A DNA stretch of 57,965 nt from an uncultured Algibacter sp. (GTDB taxonomy: Bacteria > Bacteroidota > Bacteroidia > Flavobacteriales > Flavobacteriaceae), in NCBI GenBank assembly GCA_947499935.1, contig CANMQH010000023.1, forward strand, positions 1-57,965. Reading direction: 5' to 3'. The position numbers and the translations under genes were made by a program. The notes below the pieces were generated by a model. The model was not told the origin of the DNA. It saw nothing but the letters and a program-made list of their open reading frames with translations, and searched no databases. Of the stretch, positions 17,102-26,668 are shown in pieces. Position 1 is the first letter of the stretch, and every line of letters starts with the position of its first letter.

Positions 17102-20100
17102 TTATTTCTTCTCAATCCAAAGACGAGCATTAACAAAAGCCTCTAACCAAGGTGAAACTTCGTCTTTTCTGTTTTCTGGATAGTTAGCCCAATTCCATTG
17201 GAATGTAGAACGCTCAATATGCGGCATAGTTACTAAATGACGACCTGTTTTGTCGCTCATCATAGCTGTATTAAAATCGGAGCCATTTGGATTATGCGGA
17301 TAACTTTCATAACCATACTTAGCAACAATTTGGTACTTGTCTTCAGCATATGGTAAACTGAATTTACCCTCGCCATGCGAAATCCAAACCCCTAAAGTTG
17401 AACCAGCAAGTGTTGATAACATTACTGAATTATTTTCTTGAATTTTTACTGATGTGAATGCGCTTTCGTGTTTATGAGAATCGTTATGATGCATTTTACC
17501 GTGAACGTCATGTTCTGGGTTGATGAGGTCTAACTCCATCCATAATTGACAGCCATTACAGATGCCTACCGAAAGTGTATCTTCTCTTGCAAAGAAATCT
17601 TTAATAACTTTATTAGCTTTCTCATTATATTTAATAGCGCCAGCCCAACCTTTTGCTGAGCCTAAAACATCGGAGTTAGAAAACCCGCCAACAGCTCCTA
17701 AAAACTGAATATCTTCAAGGGTTTCACGACCAGAAATTAAATCGGTCATATGGACATCTTTAACATCAAAACCAGCTAAATACATAGCATTAGCCATTTC
17801 ACGTTCAGAGTTACTTCCTTTTTCGCGAAGTATAGCGGCTTTTGGTCTCGTACTTTTTATTTTTGGTAATTTTCCTGTAAAATGTTTTGGGAATGTATAT
17901 TGTAAAGGTTGATTTTTATAATTATCAAAACGGTCTTTTGCTAAACTGTTAGCCGTTTGCTTTTGGTCTAATAAGTAAGAAGTTTTATACCAAACATCTC
18001 TCATGTTAGCGACATCAAAAGAGAAACTGTCGTCATTGTTTTTAATATTTAGGGTTCCAGAATTATTAACAGTTCCTATATTAAAAAACTCAATATTGTT
18101 TTCAGCTAAAGTTGTTTCTATAGATGCATCACCTTGGAAAACAATTCCAGAATTTTCAGCAAATAAAACTTTTATAGAATCGTCTTCATTTAATCCAGAA
18201 ATATTTAAATCTGCCCCTAAATTAATGTCTGCAAAACATAGTTCTAACAAGGTGGTAATTAATCCACCAGAAGCTACATCATGTCCAGAAGAAATTTTAT
18301 CAGTTTTAATTAAATTTTGGATGGTATTAAAGGTGTTTTTAACAAACGTTGAGTTTTTTACATCTGGGGCTTCATTTCCAATAGTGTTTAAAACTTGATT
18401 AAACGAACTTCCGCCTAATTTAAAAGTATCTTGAGAGATGTTAATATAGTAGATGTTTTGACCATTTTGTTGTAAAACAGGCTCTACAACCTTAGAAATT
18501 TCGTTGCAATTTGCAGCAGCAGAAATAATAACGGTTCCTGGAGAGATAACGTCTCCATCTTTATATTTCTGTTTCATAGAAAGCGAATCTTTTCCGGTTG
18601 GAACATTGATGCCTAAATCTATAGAAAACTCAGAAATAGCTTGAACAGCCTTATATAATCGTGCATCTTCACCTTCGTTTTTACATGGCCACATCCAGTT
18701 TGAAGAAAGCGAAACGGATGCTAAATTGTCTTTTAACGGTGCCCAAATAATATTGGTTAATGCTTCTGTAATGGAGTTTCTACTTCCAGCTTCTGGGTGT
18801 ATTAATCCAGAAATAGGCGAGTGGCCAATAGAGGTTGCAATACCTTCTTTGCCATTAAAATCTAATGCCATAACACCAACATTATTTAACGGAATTTGTA
18901 AAGATCCTACACATTGTTGTTTGGCAACTTTGCCGCCAACACAACGGTCCACTTTGTTTGTTAGCCAATCTTTACAAGCAACAGCTTCAAGTTGTAAAAC
19001 TTGTTCTAAATAGATTTGTAAATTCTTGGTTTTATATCTAGAATTTTTATAATTACGCTCAACAGTGTTATCTGTTAAAACTGTTTTGGGAGAGCTACCA
19101 AACATATCTTCCATAGCTAAATCCATAGGTTTATTGCCTTTGGTTTTAGATTGGAAGGTAAATCTATCATCGCCCGTTACATCACCAACAGTGTATATTG
19201 GAGAACGCTCACGTTCGGCAATATTTTGCAAAGTATCTATATGTTTTTCTGCAATAACTAATCCCATACGTTCTTGAGATTCGTTACCTATAATTTCTTT
19301 ATCAGATAGCGTAGGGTCACCAACAGGTAAAGCATCTAAATCTATTTTTCCACCAGTATCTTCTACTAATTCAGATAAACAGTTAAGGTGTCCGCCAGCA
19401 CCATGATCATGAATAGAGACAATAAAATTCTCATCGCTTTCTACCATACCACGTACTGCATTTGCAGCACGTTTTTGCATTTCTGGGTTAGAACGTTGTA
19501 CAGCATTTAATTCTATGCCAGACGAAAATGCACCAGTATCAGCAGAGGATACCGCAGCACCTCCCATACCAATTCTGTAATTTTCGCCACCAAGAATAAC
19601 GATTTTATCACCTGTTTTTGGTGTGTCTTTTAAAGCTTGTTCTGCTTTTCCGTAACCAATACCACCAGCTTGCATAATCACTTTATCAAAACCTAATTTT
19701 CTAGGTTTTGAGGTGCTTGACGCTGAGTTCTCATTATGTTCAAACGTTAGTACCGAACCACAAATAAGTGGCTGTCCAAATTTATTACCAAAATCTGATG
19801 CTCCATTTGATGCTTTTATGAGAATATCCATGGGCGTTTGATATAACCAATCTCGGGCTTCAAATTTTTGTTCCCAGGGTCTGTTTTCTTCTAAACGGGA
19901 ATAGGAGGTCATGTAAACAGCAGTTCCTGCCAAGGGTAAAGACCCTTTTCCACCAGCTAGCCTATCTCTAATTTCGCCTCCCGAACCCGTTGCAGCACCA
20001 TTAAAAGGCTCTACAGTTGTTGGGAAATTGTGAGTTTCTGCTTTAAGCGAAATCACAGAATTATAATCTTGGGTGGTGTAATAATCAGGAATATCGGCAC

Positions 20101-20776
20101 GCTTTGGTGCAAATTGTTCCACTTTTGGGCCTTTTATAAAAGCCACATTGTCTTTATATGCCGAAACAATATCGTTAGGATGTTGCTTGGATGTTTCTTT
20201 AATTAATTTAAAAAGCGATGTTGGTTTTTCTTCACCATCGATTATAAAGGTGCCATTGAAAATTTTATGGCGACAATGCTCAGAATTCACTTGAGAAAAC
20301 CCAAACACTTCTGAGTCTGTTAATGGTCTACCAATTTTTTTTGCAACACCATTTAAATATTCAACTTCCTCATCACTTAATGATAAACCTTCTTGTTGAT
20401 TATAAGCCGCAATATCTTCAATATTTAAGATAGGTTCAGGCTGAATATCAATAGTAAAAGAATCCTGATTTAGACCTTTAAATTTCTCAGAAATCATTGG
20501 GTCAAAATCCTTGAAATCTTCAGTAGAAGCTTCAAATTCCTCAATTCTTATAATGTCTTGGATGCCCATGTTTTGGGTAATTTCAACAGCATTAGTACTC
20601 CAAGGCGTTATCATGGCTGCACGAGGCCCAACAAAAAAAGCATCTAGAGATGCTTGTTCAATTTTAGGCTGGTTGCCAAATAACCATGACAATTTTGATA
20701 TGGTTTCTGTTGATAATTCTTTTGTTGTTTGAACAGCAAACACTTTGCTGGTTACGTTTCCAAAGAAATGAATCAT
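17102..20776 (-). CDS. purL: Phosphoribosylformylglycinamidine synthase
   Basis: Single-chain FGAM synthase of 1224 residues for the fourth step of purine biosynthesis (FGAR + ATP + glutamine to FGAM). The N-terminal PurS-like region is followed by the linker GRPLTDSEVFGFSQVNSEHCRHKIFNG. Next come two AIRS-type ATP domains (KAETHNFPTTVEPFNGAATGSGGEIRD; HDHGAGGHLNCLSELVEDTGG). The C-terminal glutaminase carries the nucleophilic Cys in VGICNGCQLW near 1070 and HIERSTFQWNW. It is full length and stands alone. Confidence 0.97.
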   Translation of the reverse strand: MIHFFGNVTSKVFAVQTTKELSTETISKLSWLFGNQPKIEQASLDAFFVGPRAAMITPWSTNAVEITQNMGIQDIIRIEEFEASTEDFKDFDPMISEKFKGLNQDSFTIDIQPEPILNIEDIAAYNQQEGLSLSDEEVEYLNGVAKKIGRPLTDSEVFGFSQVNSEHCRHKIFNGTFIIDGEEKPTSLFKLIKETSKQHPNDIVSAYKDNVAFIKGPKVEQFAPKRADIPDYYTTQDYNSVISLKAETHNFPTTVEPFNGAATGSGGEIRDRLAGGKGSLPLAGTAVYMTSYSRLEENRPWEQKFEARDWLYQTPMDILIKASNGASDFGNKFGQPLICGSVLTFEHNENSASSTSKPRKLGFDKVIMQAGGIGYGKAEQALKDTPKTGDKIVILGGENYRIGMGGAAVSSADTGAFSSGIELNAVQRSNPEMQKRAANAVRGMVESDENFIVSIHDHGAGGHLNCLSELVEDTGGKIDLDALPVGDPTLSDKEIIGNESQERMGLVIAEKHIDTLQNIAERERSPIYTVGDVTGDDRFTFQSKTKGNKPMDLAMEDMFGSSPKTVLTDNTVERNYKNSRYKTKNLQIYLEQVLQLEAVACKDWLTNKVDRCVGGKVAKQQCVGSLQIPLNNVGVMALDFNGKEGIATSIGHSPISGLIHPEAGSRNSITEALTNIIWAPLKDNLASVSLSSNWMWPCKNEGEDARLYKAVQAISEFSIDLGINVPTGKDSLSMKQKYKDGDVISPGTVIISAAANCNEISKVVEPVLQQNGQNIYYINISQDTFKLGGSSFNQVLNTIGNEAPDVKNSTFVKNTFNTIQNLIKTDKISSGHDVASGGLITTLLELCFADINLGADLNISGLNEDDSIKVLFAENSGIVFQGDASIETTLAENNIEFFNIGTVNNSGTLNIKNNDDSFSFDVANMRDVWYKTSYLLDQKQTANSLAKDRFDNYKNQPLQYTFPKHFTGKLPKIKSTRPKAAILREKGSNSEREMANAMYLAGFDVKDVHMTDLISGRETLEDIQFLGAVGGFSNSDVLGSAKGWAGAIKYNEKANKVIKDFFAREDTLSVGICNGCQLWMELDLINPEHDVHGKMHHNDSHKHESAFTSVKIQENNSVMLSTLAGSTLGVWISHGEGKFSLPYAEDKYQIVAKYGYESYPHNPNGSDFNTAMMSDKTGRHLVTMPHIERSTFQWNWANYPENRKDEVSPWLEAFVNARLWIEKK

Positions 20777-20894
20777 TATATGTTAGTTTGTGAGGTGTTT
20801 ATTAAAGTGCAAAAATACACTTTTTTCACGATTCAATACTGTTTTTTTTATGAAACCAGAAGCTGTTATTAACAGTATTTTCAACAGGTATTTT

Positions 20895-21010
20895 AATGTT
20901 TTGGGCGTTACCCGAAAAGGGTCGGGCTTTCCGTTACAAGTCCTCGCTTTTGCGTTAAGGCGCAAAAGCTGTGGGCTTTTCTCTGCAATCCCTAACGCGG
21001 GTTATCCGCC
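20895..21010. repeat. Structured G+C-rich intergenic repeat
   Basis: About 115 bases much richer in G+C than the surroundings. The ends are imperfectly complementary (GGGCGTTACCCG near 20900 against CGGGTTATCCGCC near 20998). Internal hairpins include TTTTGCG/CGCAAAA near 20949-20966. From memory, similar GGGCGTTACCC...CCCTAACGC blocks recur in flavobacterial intergenic DNA. The open frame across it is not protein-like. It marks the left side of a scarred accessory spot. Confidence 0.5.
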
Positions 21011-21068
21011 AAAGTGTTTTCCGATAAATAGGTTTTTGTTTGTTGTAAACTCATATTTGCATCAGGTG

Positions 21069-21347
21069 TTAGCTATCTTTTATTCTTTTCAGTAAGTAAT
21101 CCTTATCAAGTATTGAGTTGAGTTTAACATCCAATTTAGTTTTTAAGTTAGAATCTTCGTGATGAACTTTATTTGACTCATCAATGGTTTTTATGTTGGC
21201 ATACTTTAAAGCATCTCGTTTTTGAATTAGAAGATTGATAATCGCCTTGTATCTTGAAATTTCTATAGACTTGTTTATTTTTATATCGCACTTTTTGGTA
21301 TCAAAAACCCTTTTACATAAATTTTCTTTAAGAGCAAATAATTTTTC
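21069..21347 (-). pseudogene. Headless gene fragment, unknown family
   Basis: A 92-codon open stretch bounded upstream by TAG and ending at TAA (21069). It has no in-frame ATG and contains no methionine at all. The translation is helical and Lys-rich (YKAIINLLIQKRDALKYANI near its middle; LNSILDKDYLLKRIKDS at its end). Codon use looks coding. It is probably the C-terminal remnant of a larger accessory gene. I do not recognise the family. Confidence 0.45.
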
Positions 21348-21377
21348 CTATAATTAAAATCAAAAAATCCTGATGTA

Positions 21378-21932
21378 TTAAAAGAAATAACCAACAGTAA
21401 ACTGTAATACGCTGTTTTTATTTGTCATACCACCTACATCGTTAATATTAGAGAGCCCTAAAACATATCGTGCTCCAAAATTAAGACCATTATCTAGTTT
21501 ATAGCCAAGGCCAAAATTTACACCAAAATCTGTTGTTTTAAAAAGGTCTTTATAATCTTGGGTACCTCCTTTAGTAGAGAGTAAAAAACCTATTTGTGGT
21601 CCTGCTTCAAGACTCAGCCTTTTTGTAACATAGTACTTTGCTATTAATGGAATGTTTAAATAGTTTAGTGCTATAATACCCTCAGAATCAATGCCAGTAT
21701 CATAGCCTTGTCCAGAATATAATACTTCTGGCTGAAAAGAGAATTTCTCTGAAATTTTAATTTCGGCCATGGCGCCAAAATTGAAAGCGGTTATTATTTG
21801 GTCTTTTGAGGTATTGTCTCCAGTAATTGTGGCAAAGTTTAAACCGCCTTTAATTCCAAATTTAACGTCTTGTGCGTTAACAGTTGCTGCCCCAAAAATG
21901 GTAATAGCCGTTACTAGTAATAGTTTTTTCAT
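21378..21932 (-). CDS. Outer-membrane beta-barrel protein (PorT-like)
   Basis: A 184-residue protein with a signal peptide (MKKLLLVTAITIFGAATVNAQ). Alternating amphipathic strands follow (VKFGIKGGLNFATI, FSFQPEVLYSGQGY, LSLEAGPQIGFLLST, LNFGARYVLGLSNI), ending in an aromatic Phe-Phe typical of outer-membrane barrels. It fits the outer membrane beta-barrel domain 2 family. The cargo or role is unknown. Confidence 0.85.
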   Translation of the reverse strand: MKKLLLVTAITIFGAATVNAQDVKFGIKGGLNFATITGDNTSKDQIITAFNFGAMAEIKISEKFSFQPEVLYSGQGYDTGIDSEGIIALNYLNIPLIAKYYVTKRLSLEAGPQIGFLLSTKGGTQDYKDLFKTTDFGVNFGLGYKLDNGLNFGARYVLGLSNINDVGGMTNKNSVLQFTVGYFF

Positions 21933-21959
21933 GGTTTTAAATTTTAATTATTTAAAACA

Positions 21960-22575
21960 AATCAAATACTTTTTGAATATGTAAGTTTCTGTTTATAATA
22001 GCTTTAACGTTTTTAACCGTTATTAACAGAATGGTTTCTTAATTTTAACAGAACTATTTCTTAAATTTTTAATATCAGATTCTGAAATAATACTTCGACT
22101 GCGCTAAGTGTGGCAAGAAGATGATAATCAATAGTTTACTTTGTGTGTTTAATCTTTGGTGGATTTTGCCTTGTATCAAAAACATCAGTTATTTTGATGA
22201 ATTACTTTTCTTCATCAACTGAATAAATTAATTTGTAATATTCAAAAACATCATCAAGTTTAACTTCTGAAAATTCAGACTAAATCATTTTAAACGGTAT
22301 TATTTGTATTTGGATATGTTGACTTTTAAACAATGCAAGACAACCCTTGCAAAGCTATCATGCATTACATAAAATTAATTATTATTTTTTTGTCATCGTT
22401 TGGTTTTGAGATATAACTCTCAATATGTATAATCCTTTGTATAAGTTATATTATAATAAACTCTTAAAAAAAGGATTTTTATAAGATTTAATTTATAAAC
22501 TATATAAGGTCTATCTATAGCATGAGTTATGTATTGCGTAGTTTACTTATGAGAGTTGAGGGTTAGGCATTAATT
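21960..22575. other. AT-rich gene-free stretch with decayed sequence
   Basis: There is no intact gene over about 600 bases. At 22087-22110 sits ACTTCGACTGCGCTAAGTGT, which resembles a short repeat I recall from flavobacterial genomes. At 22150-22275 lies a ParE-like toxin remnant (separate entry). From 22300 to 22570 I see nothing coding. Confidence 0.5.
22150..22275 (-). pseudogene. Remnant of a RelE/ParE-family toxin
   Basis: The minus strand reads EVKLDDVFEYYKLIYSVDEEK, a TAA stop (22202-22204), then in the same frame FIKITDVFDTRQNPPKI. The pattern EVFxYYxLIY...ITDVFDTRQNP is that of the C-terminal half of ParE/RelE plasmid-type toxins. The N-terminal half and any antitoxin are not visible. 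It is a dead toxin-antitoxin remnant. Confidence 0.5.
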
Positions 22576-22609
22576 AAAAAACGATACTTTATGTAAAGTA
22601 CCGTTTTTT
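22576..22609 (-). terminator. Terminator of the T9SS BNR gene
   Basis: About 15-base stem with one mismatch, a 4-base loop and T-rich tails on both strands. It lies about 70 bases past the stop of the large minus-strand gene. Confidence 0.6.
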
Positions 22610-22679
22610 GTAAATAAGTTAAAAAACTCTTTTAAATTGATATCATTTTTTAAAAAAATACAGTATTTATAATGGTTGG

Positions 22680-25600
22680 TTATTGTTTAACAATTTTTTT
22701 CATGTATTGTGATTTACCGTCTTTAATTTGTACAAAATAAACTCCAGTATTGAAATCTTTTACATCTAATTTGAATTCCCTATCGATATTTGATTGATTA
22801 AAAATTACTTTTCCTGTAATATCTACGACGTTAATTGAAATATTAACGTTATCATTTGAATTTTTATTCAAAGTATTTTCAGGAATTATAAATGTAACAA
22901 AATCTTTTACAGGATTAGGATACGCTTTTATTTTCTTCGAATCCGCTATCTTACCATTAGTAGATTTATTAGAATCTCCTTTTTCTATAGATCCATGCAT
23001 TAGAAAAATAAGATTACTTTTGCCATCTCCTAAGTTAATAACTTCATCATATGGAGCCCATTCTTCTGCATCAACTACAAATGAAATAGAAGGGTCTTGA
23101 ACGTGCGCATCAAGATTAATTGAATTAGTAGATGGTTCCTGTAATTGATGAAGCCAAGACCAAGAGCCAGTAAAAAAACCGCGTTGAGGAGTGTAAACAG
23201 AAATCCAATAAGTTCCTTCGGTTAATTCTACAGTTTCGGGTAATACTAAATCTAAATTATCAGAAAAATTATCAGATCTTATTTTAAATTGTTCGCTTTT
23301 GTGAACAATTTCTCCAGGCTTTCCATTTTTATTTTTATAAAAAACAACTTCCCCTAAATCAGTAGGGATATCATTTTCTGGGTCAAAAAACGTTCGGGTT
23401 CCCAATGCTTGGATTCTTTCTATAGTCCATTTTTCTCCTTTGGGGATGGTAAATTCATCTGCAGAATTAACAATGATACTCTCTTCTACACCAAGATCTA
23501 AAGCATCAATGTATAAAACCGAAGGTGCATCAGAGAAAAGAATATCTTTTTTTAGGTCTAACTGTCTATATATAGTTGGTTGTCTAACCGAAATTCTAAG
23601 TTCTTGAGATACTTCTTGTAAACGATACTTGGCAGTAATGCGAATGGCTCCTAGTCCTTCTTTTTCATATTCAGGTATTGGTAAATTACTTTTTTTAAGA
23701 TTTATAAATAATTTATTTCCTCGTTTAATAACGTCAACGAAATCTGGGGTTAAATTTTCAATTTTAACTCTAAAACGATTACGATCAAGATCTTTAAAAG
23801 CTTTCCCTATATTAACAACGATACTTTTATCAGTAGTTAATAATGATCTGTCCTTTAATTTTTGAGCTACAAGAAGCGTATTTCTTGGTTGTTTGCGAAC
23901 TCTAAAAAACTTAGTGAAAATTCCATTTCCATGAACAGCAGCAGCTGCAAAACCATCTTTTCTAGTTTTTATTTGCACGACTACACCATTTCCAATATCA
24001 TTATTTTCTTTTCTCCATACAGTATTTTTACCTTTTGTATTTTGAGCAAAGAAAAGACCGGAACTTGTACCTACAATAATACCATCTCTGTTACCAAGGA
24101 ATGTAGCATGACGTACAGATGGTCCGTTACCAGTGCCATCGGGCTTTTCTTCAAGGTTTCCACTAATGTCTATCCATGTATTTCCTGCATCTTTTGTCAT
24201 AAAAACACTTGGAATATTATAATTAGAAAATGTAACTATAACCCTTTTAAAATTGGTTGGATCTACAGTAATACTACTAACAAAACCATTTTTAGGAAGC
24301 CCTTTGTTTTCAAAAACACCAACAGGTTGGCTAGATGGAAGAGAAGCATTATCCAGTCTATAGATTTGGCCGCTAGCAGTTCCAAAATATAAAATATTAC
24401 TTACGGGGTATTTTGAAACATCTAAAGCCGTAATTTGATTAAGCTCTACAAAATTATCATCGGATGGTATTGATTCTACAACAAAATTTAGAAGTTCCCA
24501 GTTTTTGAAAGATTTTCCAGTATTCTCATCTGAAGAAATTGGTAGTTCATCCAAGTTACTGTTTCTAAAAATTTGTCTACCCGCTGGCAAATACATAACA
24601 TTGTCATCTATTGGATCTAAAATAAAAGGGTTTATAAATGAAAATGCTTGATTGCTTACAGCTGGCTCAACTCTAACAAACGATTGTGGGATACCTTTTT
24701 TATTATAATTAATTCTAAAAATCTGTCCGCTTTGGGCGGAAGAATATCTTGTTAATCCATTATCTGCAATGGCATTATAACTACCATCTCCTCCAACCTC
24801 TTCTAGCCAATTTGCCTTTGGGTTTTCACTATTACTATACCAAGTGCCATTATCTTGAAATCCCGATAATATGTCTGTTGTCTCTACAGCATTTGGATCA
24901 AATGATACAGTATATGGTTGTGTTGTAAGATATCCATTATTTAAAGATCTCCATTTAACGGGCTCAGTATCTGATTTATTTCCTTGTAAATTATTTGTAA
25001 CAAATACGCCTCCATCACAAGCACTAATTGCTTTATTAGGTGTAGACGGGAAAAATACTAGCTCATGTTGATCAGGGTGATGGTTTGGATATACAGAAAC
25101 ATCATTTTTAGGAGAATATCCTCCAATCCAAGTAAAGTTTTCCTTGGTCTCAAATCGATCAGAAGATCTGAATAAATTGGTTCCTCCAACAAAAATCACA
25201 TTATCATCTTCAGGATGTACTTTGATTACCATGTTGTAACCACCTTGTAATTGTAATCCGTCAACAACTCTACCAGGCGTAGGTATTTTTTTTGTTAAGT
25301 CTTCCCATTTTTTTCCTTTGTTAGCGGTATATCTATATAATTTATTTGGGGGAAAATCACCAGCAAAAGTCAATATATAAACTTCATTTTCATTAGAAGG
25401 GTTTACTCCAAAAACGGACCTCAAAGAAGCTCCTTCACTATAAACACCTTCTTCTCTAGAAATATTAATCCAGTCTACGCCGTTTATAGATGTATATATA
25501 CCCTTTGTTAAATCATTAGGGTCTCTATTGCCTTCTATAAAAGCATATAAACGTCCTGAAGGAGTAATTTCAATTTCTGTATTTTTATTATTGTCAGTTG

Positions 25601-26429
25601 CCAGTACATTATTAAAAGATACTCCTTCATTTTGGCTTCTGTAAATACCATTTAAGGTAGAAACATATACATCTCCATTTATAGGATTAACTTTAATTCT
25701 AGTAATAATATCGAAGGGAGATATGATTGCTTCAGAATTATCTGCTGTGGCATTTAGTAATCTCCAAGTTATTCCACCATCTGTAGACTTGTGAACTCCT
25801 GCACCTGTATAAAGCGGAGCATTCAATGAGGTACTATTTCCAAGGTTGCGTTCGCCGCCTCCCATATACCAAATGTTTTGCTTTCCTTTTCTAGGGTCTT
25901 GAACTAAAGCTGTAACACTAAAATTTTGGAATTTTTTAGTAGTTTTATTCCAGCTTTCACCTCCGTTAACAGATCTCCATACCCCTCCCGAAACACCTCC
26001 GGCAAGAATTATATTTTCGTCTCTTAGGTCAATTGCAAGAGCTCTTGTACGACCTCCTACATTAAAGGGACCTCTACTTTTCCATTTACTTTTTGCTGAC
26101 TTCGCAAATTTGGAATTGTACTTCAAGCTTTTTTGTTTAAACATAAAAGCTTCCTCTTTGCTTTTTATGTTCTGTGGAATTTCTCCTGTGTAGGGATTAC
26201 GAGTTCGGATGTATTCGTAATAAATTCTGTCAGACGCTCTATCTGCAATGTTTTTTCCTTTGGTAATGTTTTCCTTTTTGTCGTTGTTTTTTAATTGGTC
26301 TACTAATTTAGTTTTTTTGTAAAGCTGATGCCCTTTCATAACTTTTCCGGATACCGGATTAGTTTGCGATATGGCAAAGTTTGACAATAACATCAATGCG
26401 ATGATGCTTAAATTTTTTTTGAGGTTCAT
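22680..26429 (-). CDS. T9SS-secreted BNR/sortilin-like repeat protein
   Basis: A 1249-residue exported protein. The signal peptide is MNLKKNLSIIALMLLSNFAISQ. Residues about 115-870 form a beta-propeller region with BNR/VPS10-like repeats (GGVWRSVNGGESWNKTT, GVHKSTDGGITWRLL, GIYTSINGVDWINIS, VFMTKDAGNTWIDIS). Beta-sandwich-like segments follow. The last about 85 residues are a type A T9SS sorting domain (KAYPNPVKDFVTFII...GVYFVQIKDGKSQYMKKIVKQ). It is probably exported by T9SS and anchored at the surface or released. The substrate is unknown. Confidence 0.9.
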   Translation of the reverse strand: MNLKKNLSIIALMLLSNFAISQTNPVSGKVMKGHQLYKKTKLVDQLKNNDKKENITKGKNIADRASDRIYYEYIRTRNPYTGEIPQNIKSKEEAFMFKQKSLKYNSKFAKSAKSKWKSRGPFNVGGRTRALAIDLRDENIILAGGVSGGVWRSVNGGESWNKTTKKFQNFSVTALVQDPRKGKQNIWYMGGGERNLGNSTSLNAPLYTGAGVHKSTDGGITWRLLNATADNSEAIISPFDIITRIKVNPINGDVYVSTLNGIYRSQNEGVSFNNVLATDNNKNTEIEITPSGRLYAFIEGNRDPNDLTKGIYTSINGVDWINISREEGVYSEGASLRSVFGVNPSNENEVYILTFAGDFPPNKLYRYTANKGKKWEDLTKKIPTPGRVVDGLQLQGGYNMVIKVHPEDDNVIFVGGTNLFRSSDRFETKENFTWIGGYSPKNDVSVYPNHHPDQHELVFFPSTPNKAISACDGGVFVTNNLQGNKSDTEPVKWRSLNNGYLTTQPYTVSFDPNAVETTDILSGFQDNGTWYSNSENPKANWLEEVGGDGSYNAIADNGLTRYSSAQSGQIFRINYNKKGIPQSFVRVEPAVSNQAFSFINPFILDPIDDNVMYLPAGRQIFRNSNLDELPISSDENTGKSFKNWELLNFVVESIPSDDNFVELNQITALDVSKYPVSNILYFGTASGQIYRLDNASLPSSQPVGVFENKGLPKNGFVSSITVDPTNFKRVIVTFSNYNIPSVFMTKDAGNTWIDISGNLEEKPDGTGNGPSVRHATFLGNRDGIIVGTSSGLFFAQNTKGKNTVWRKENNDIGNGVVVQIKTRKDGFAAAAVHGNGIFTKFFRVRKQPRNTLLVAQKLKDRSLLTTDKSIVVNIGKAFKDLDRNRFRVKIENLTPDFVDVIKRGNKLFINLKKSNLPIPEYEKEGLGAIRITAKYRLQEVSQELRISVRQPTIYRQLDLKKDILFSDAPSVLYIDALDLGVEESIIVNSADEFTIPKGEKWTIERIQALGTRTFFDPENDIPTDLGEVVFYKNKNGKPGEIVHKSEQFKIRSDNFSDNLDLVLPETVELTEGTYWISVYTPQRGFFTGSWSWLHQLQEPSTNSINLDAHVQDPSISFVVDAEEWAPYDEVINLGDGKSNLIFLMHGSIEKGDSNKSTNGKIADSKKIKAYPNPVKDFVTFIIPENTLNKNSNDNVNISINVVDITGKVIFNQSNIDREFKLDVKDFNTGVYFVQIKDGKSQYMKKIVKQ

Positions 26430-26668
26430 GGATTTTTTAATTAAAAGTTCTTTGCAATATACATGTAAACCTTTAACTTTTTATTAAGAATTGTGCATAA
26501 ATTAATGTAATTTGCTTACATGTTCGTAATCTTTAGGAGAATTATCTTTTAGCAGGTTGCTGTAATATTATTGCTTTTAGTAGTATAATTCTGTTTCTTA
26601 AATATAAGAACCTTTTAAGCTTATGTCTTAATTCTAAGTAAAGTAACTTAGTATCCTGATAATTTGAA

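Noticed and set aside
20790-21095. A 101-codon plus-strand open frame across the structured repeat
   Set aside because: It runs through the palindromic G+C-rich repeat, has no protein-like composition or start context, and overlaps the purL promoter region.
23862-24392. A 176-codon plus-strand frame inside the T9SS BNR gene
   Set aside because: It is a shadow of the well-supported minus-strand gene, with atypical composition.
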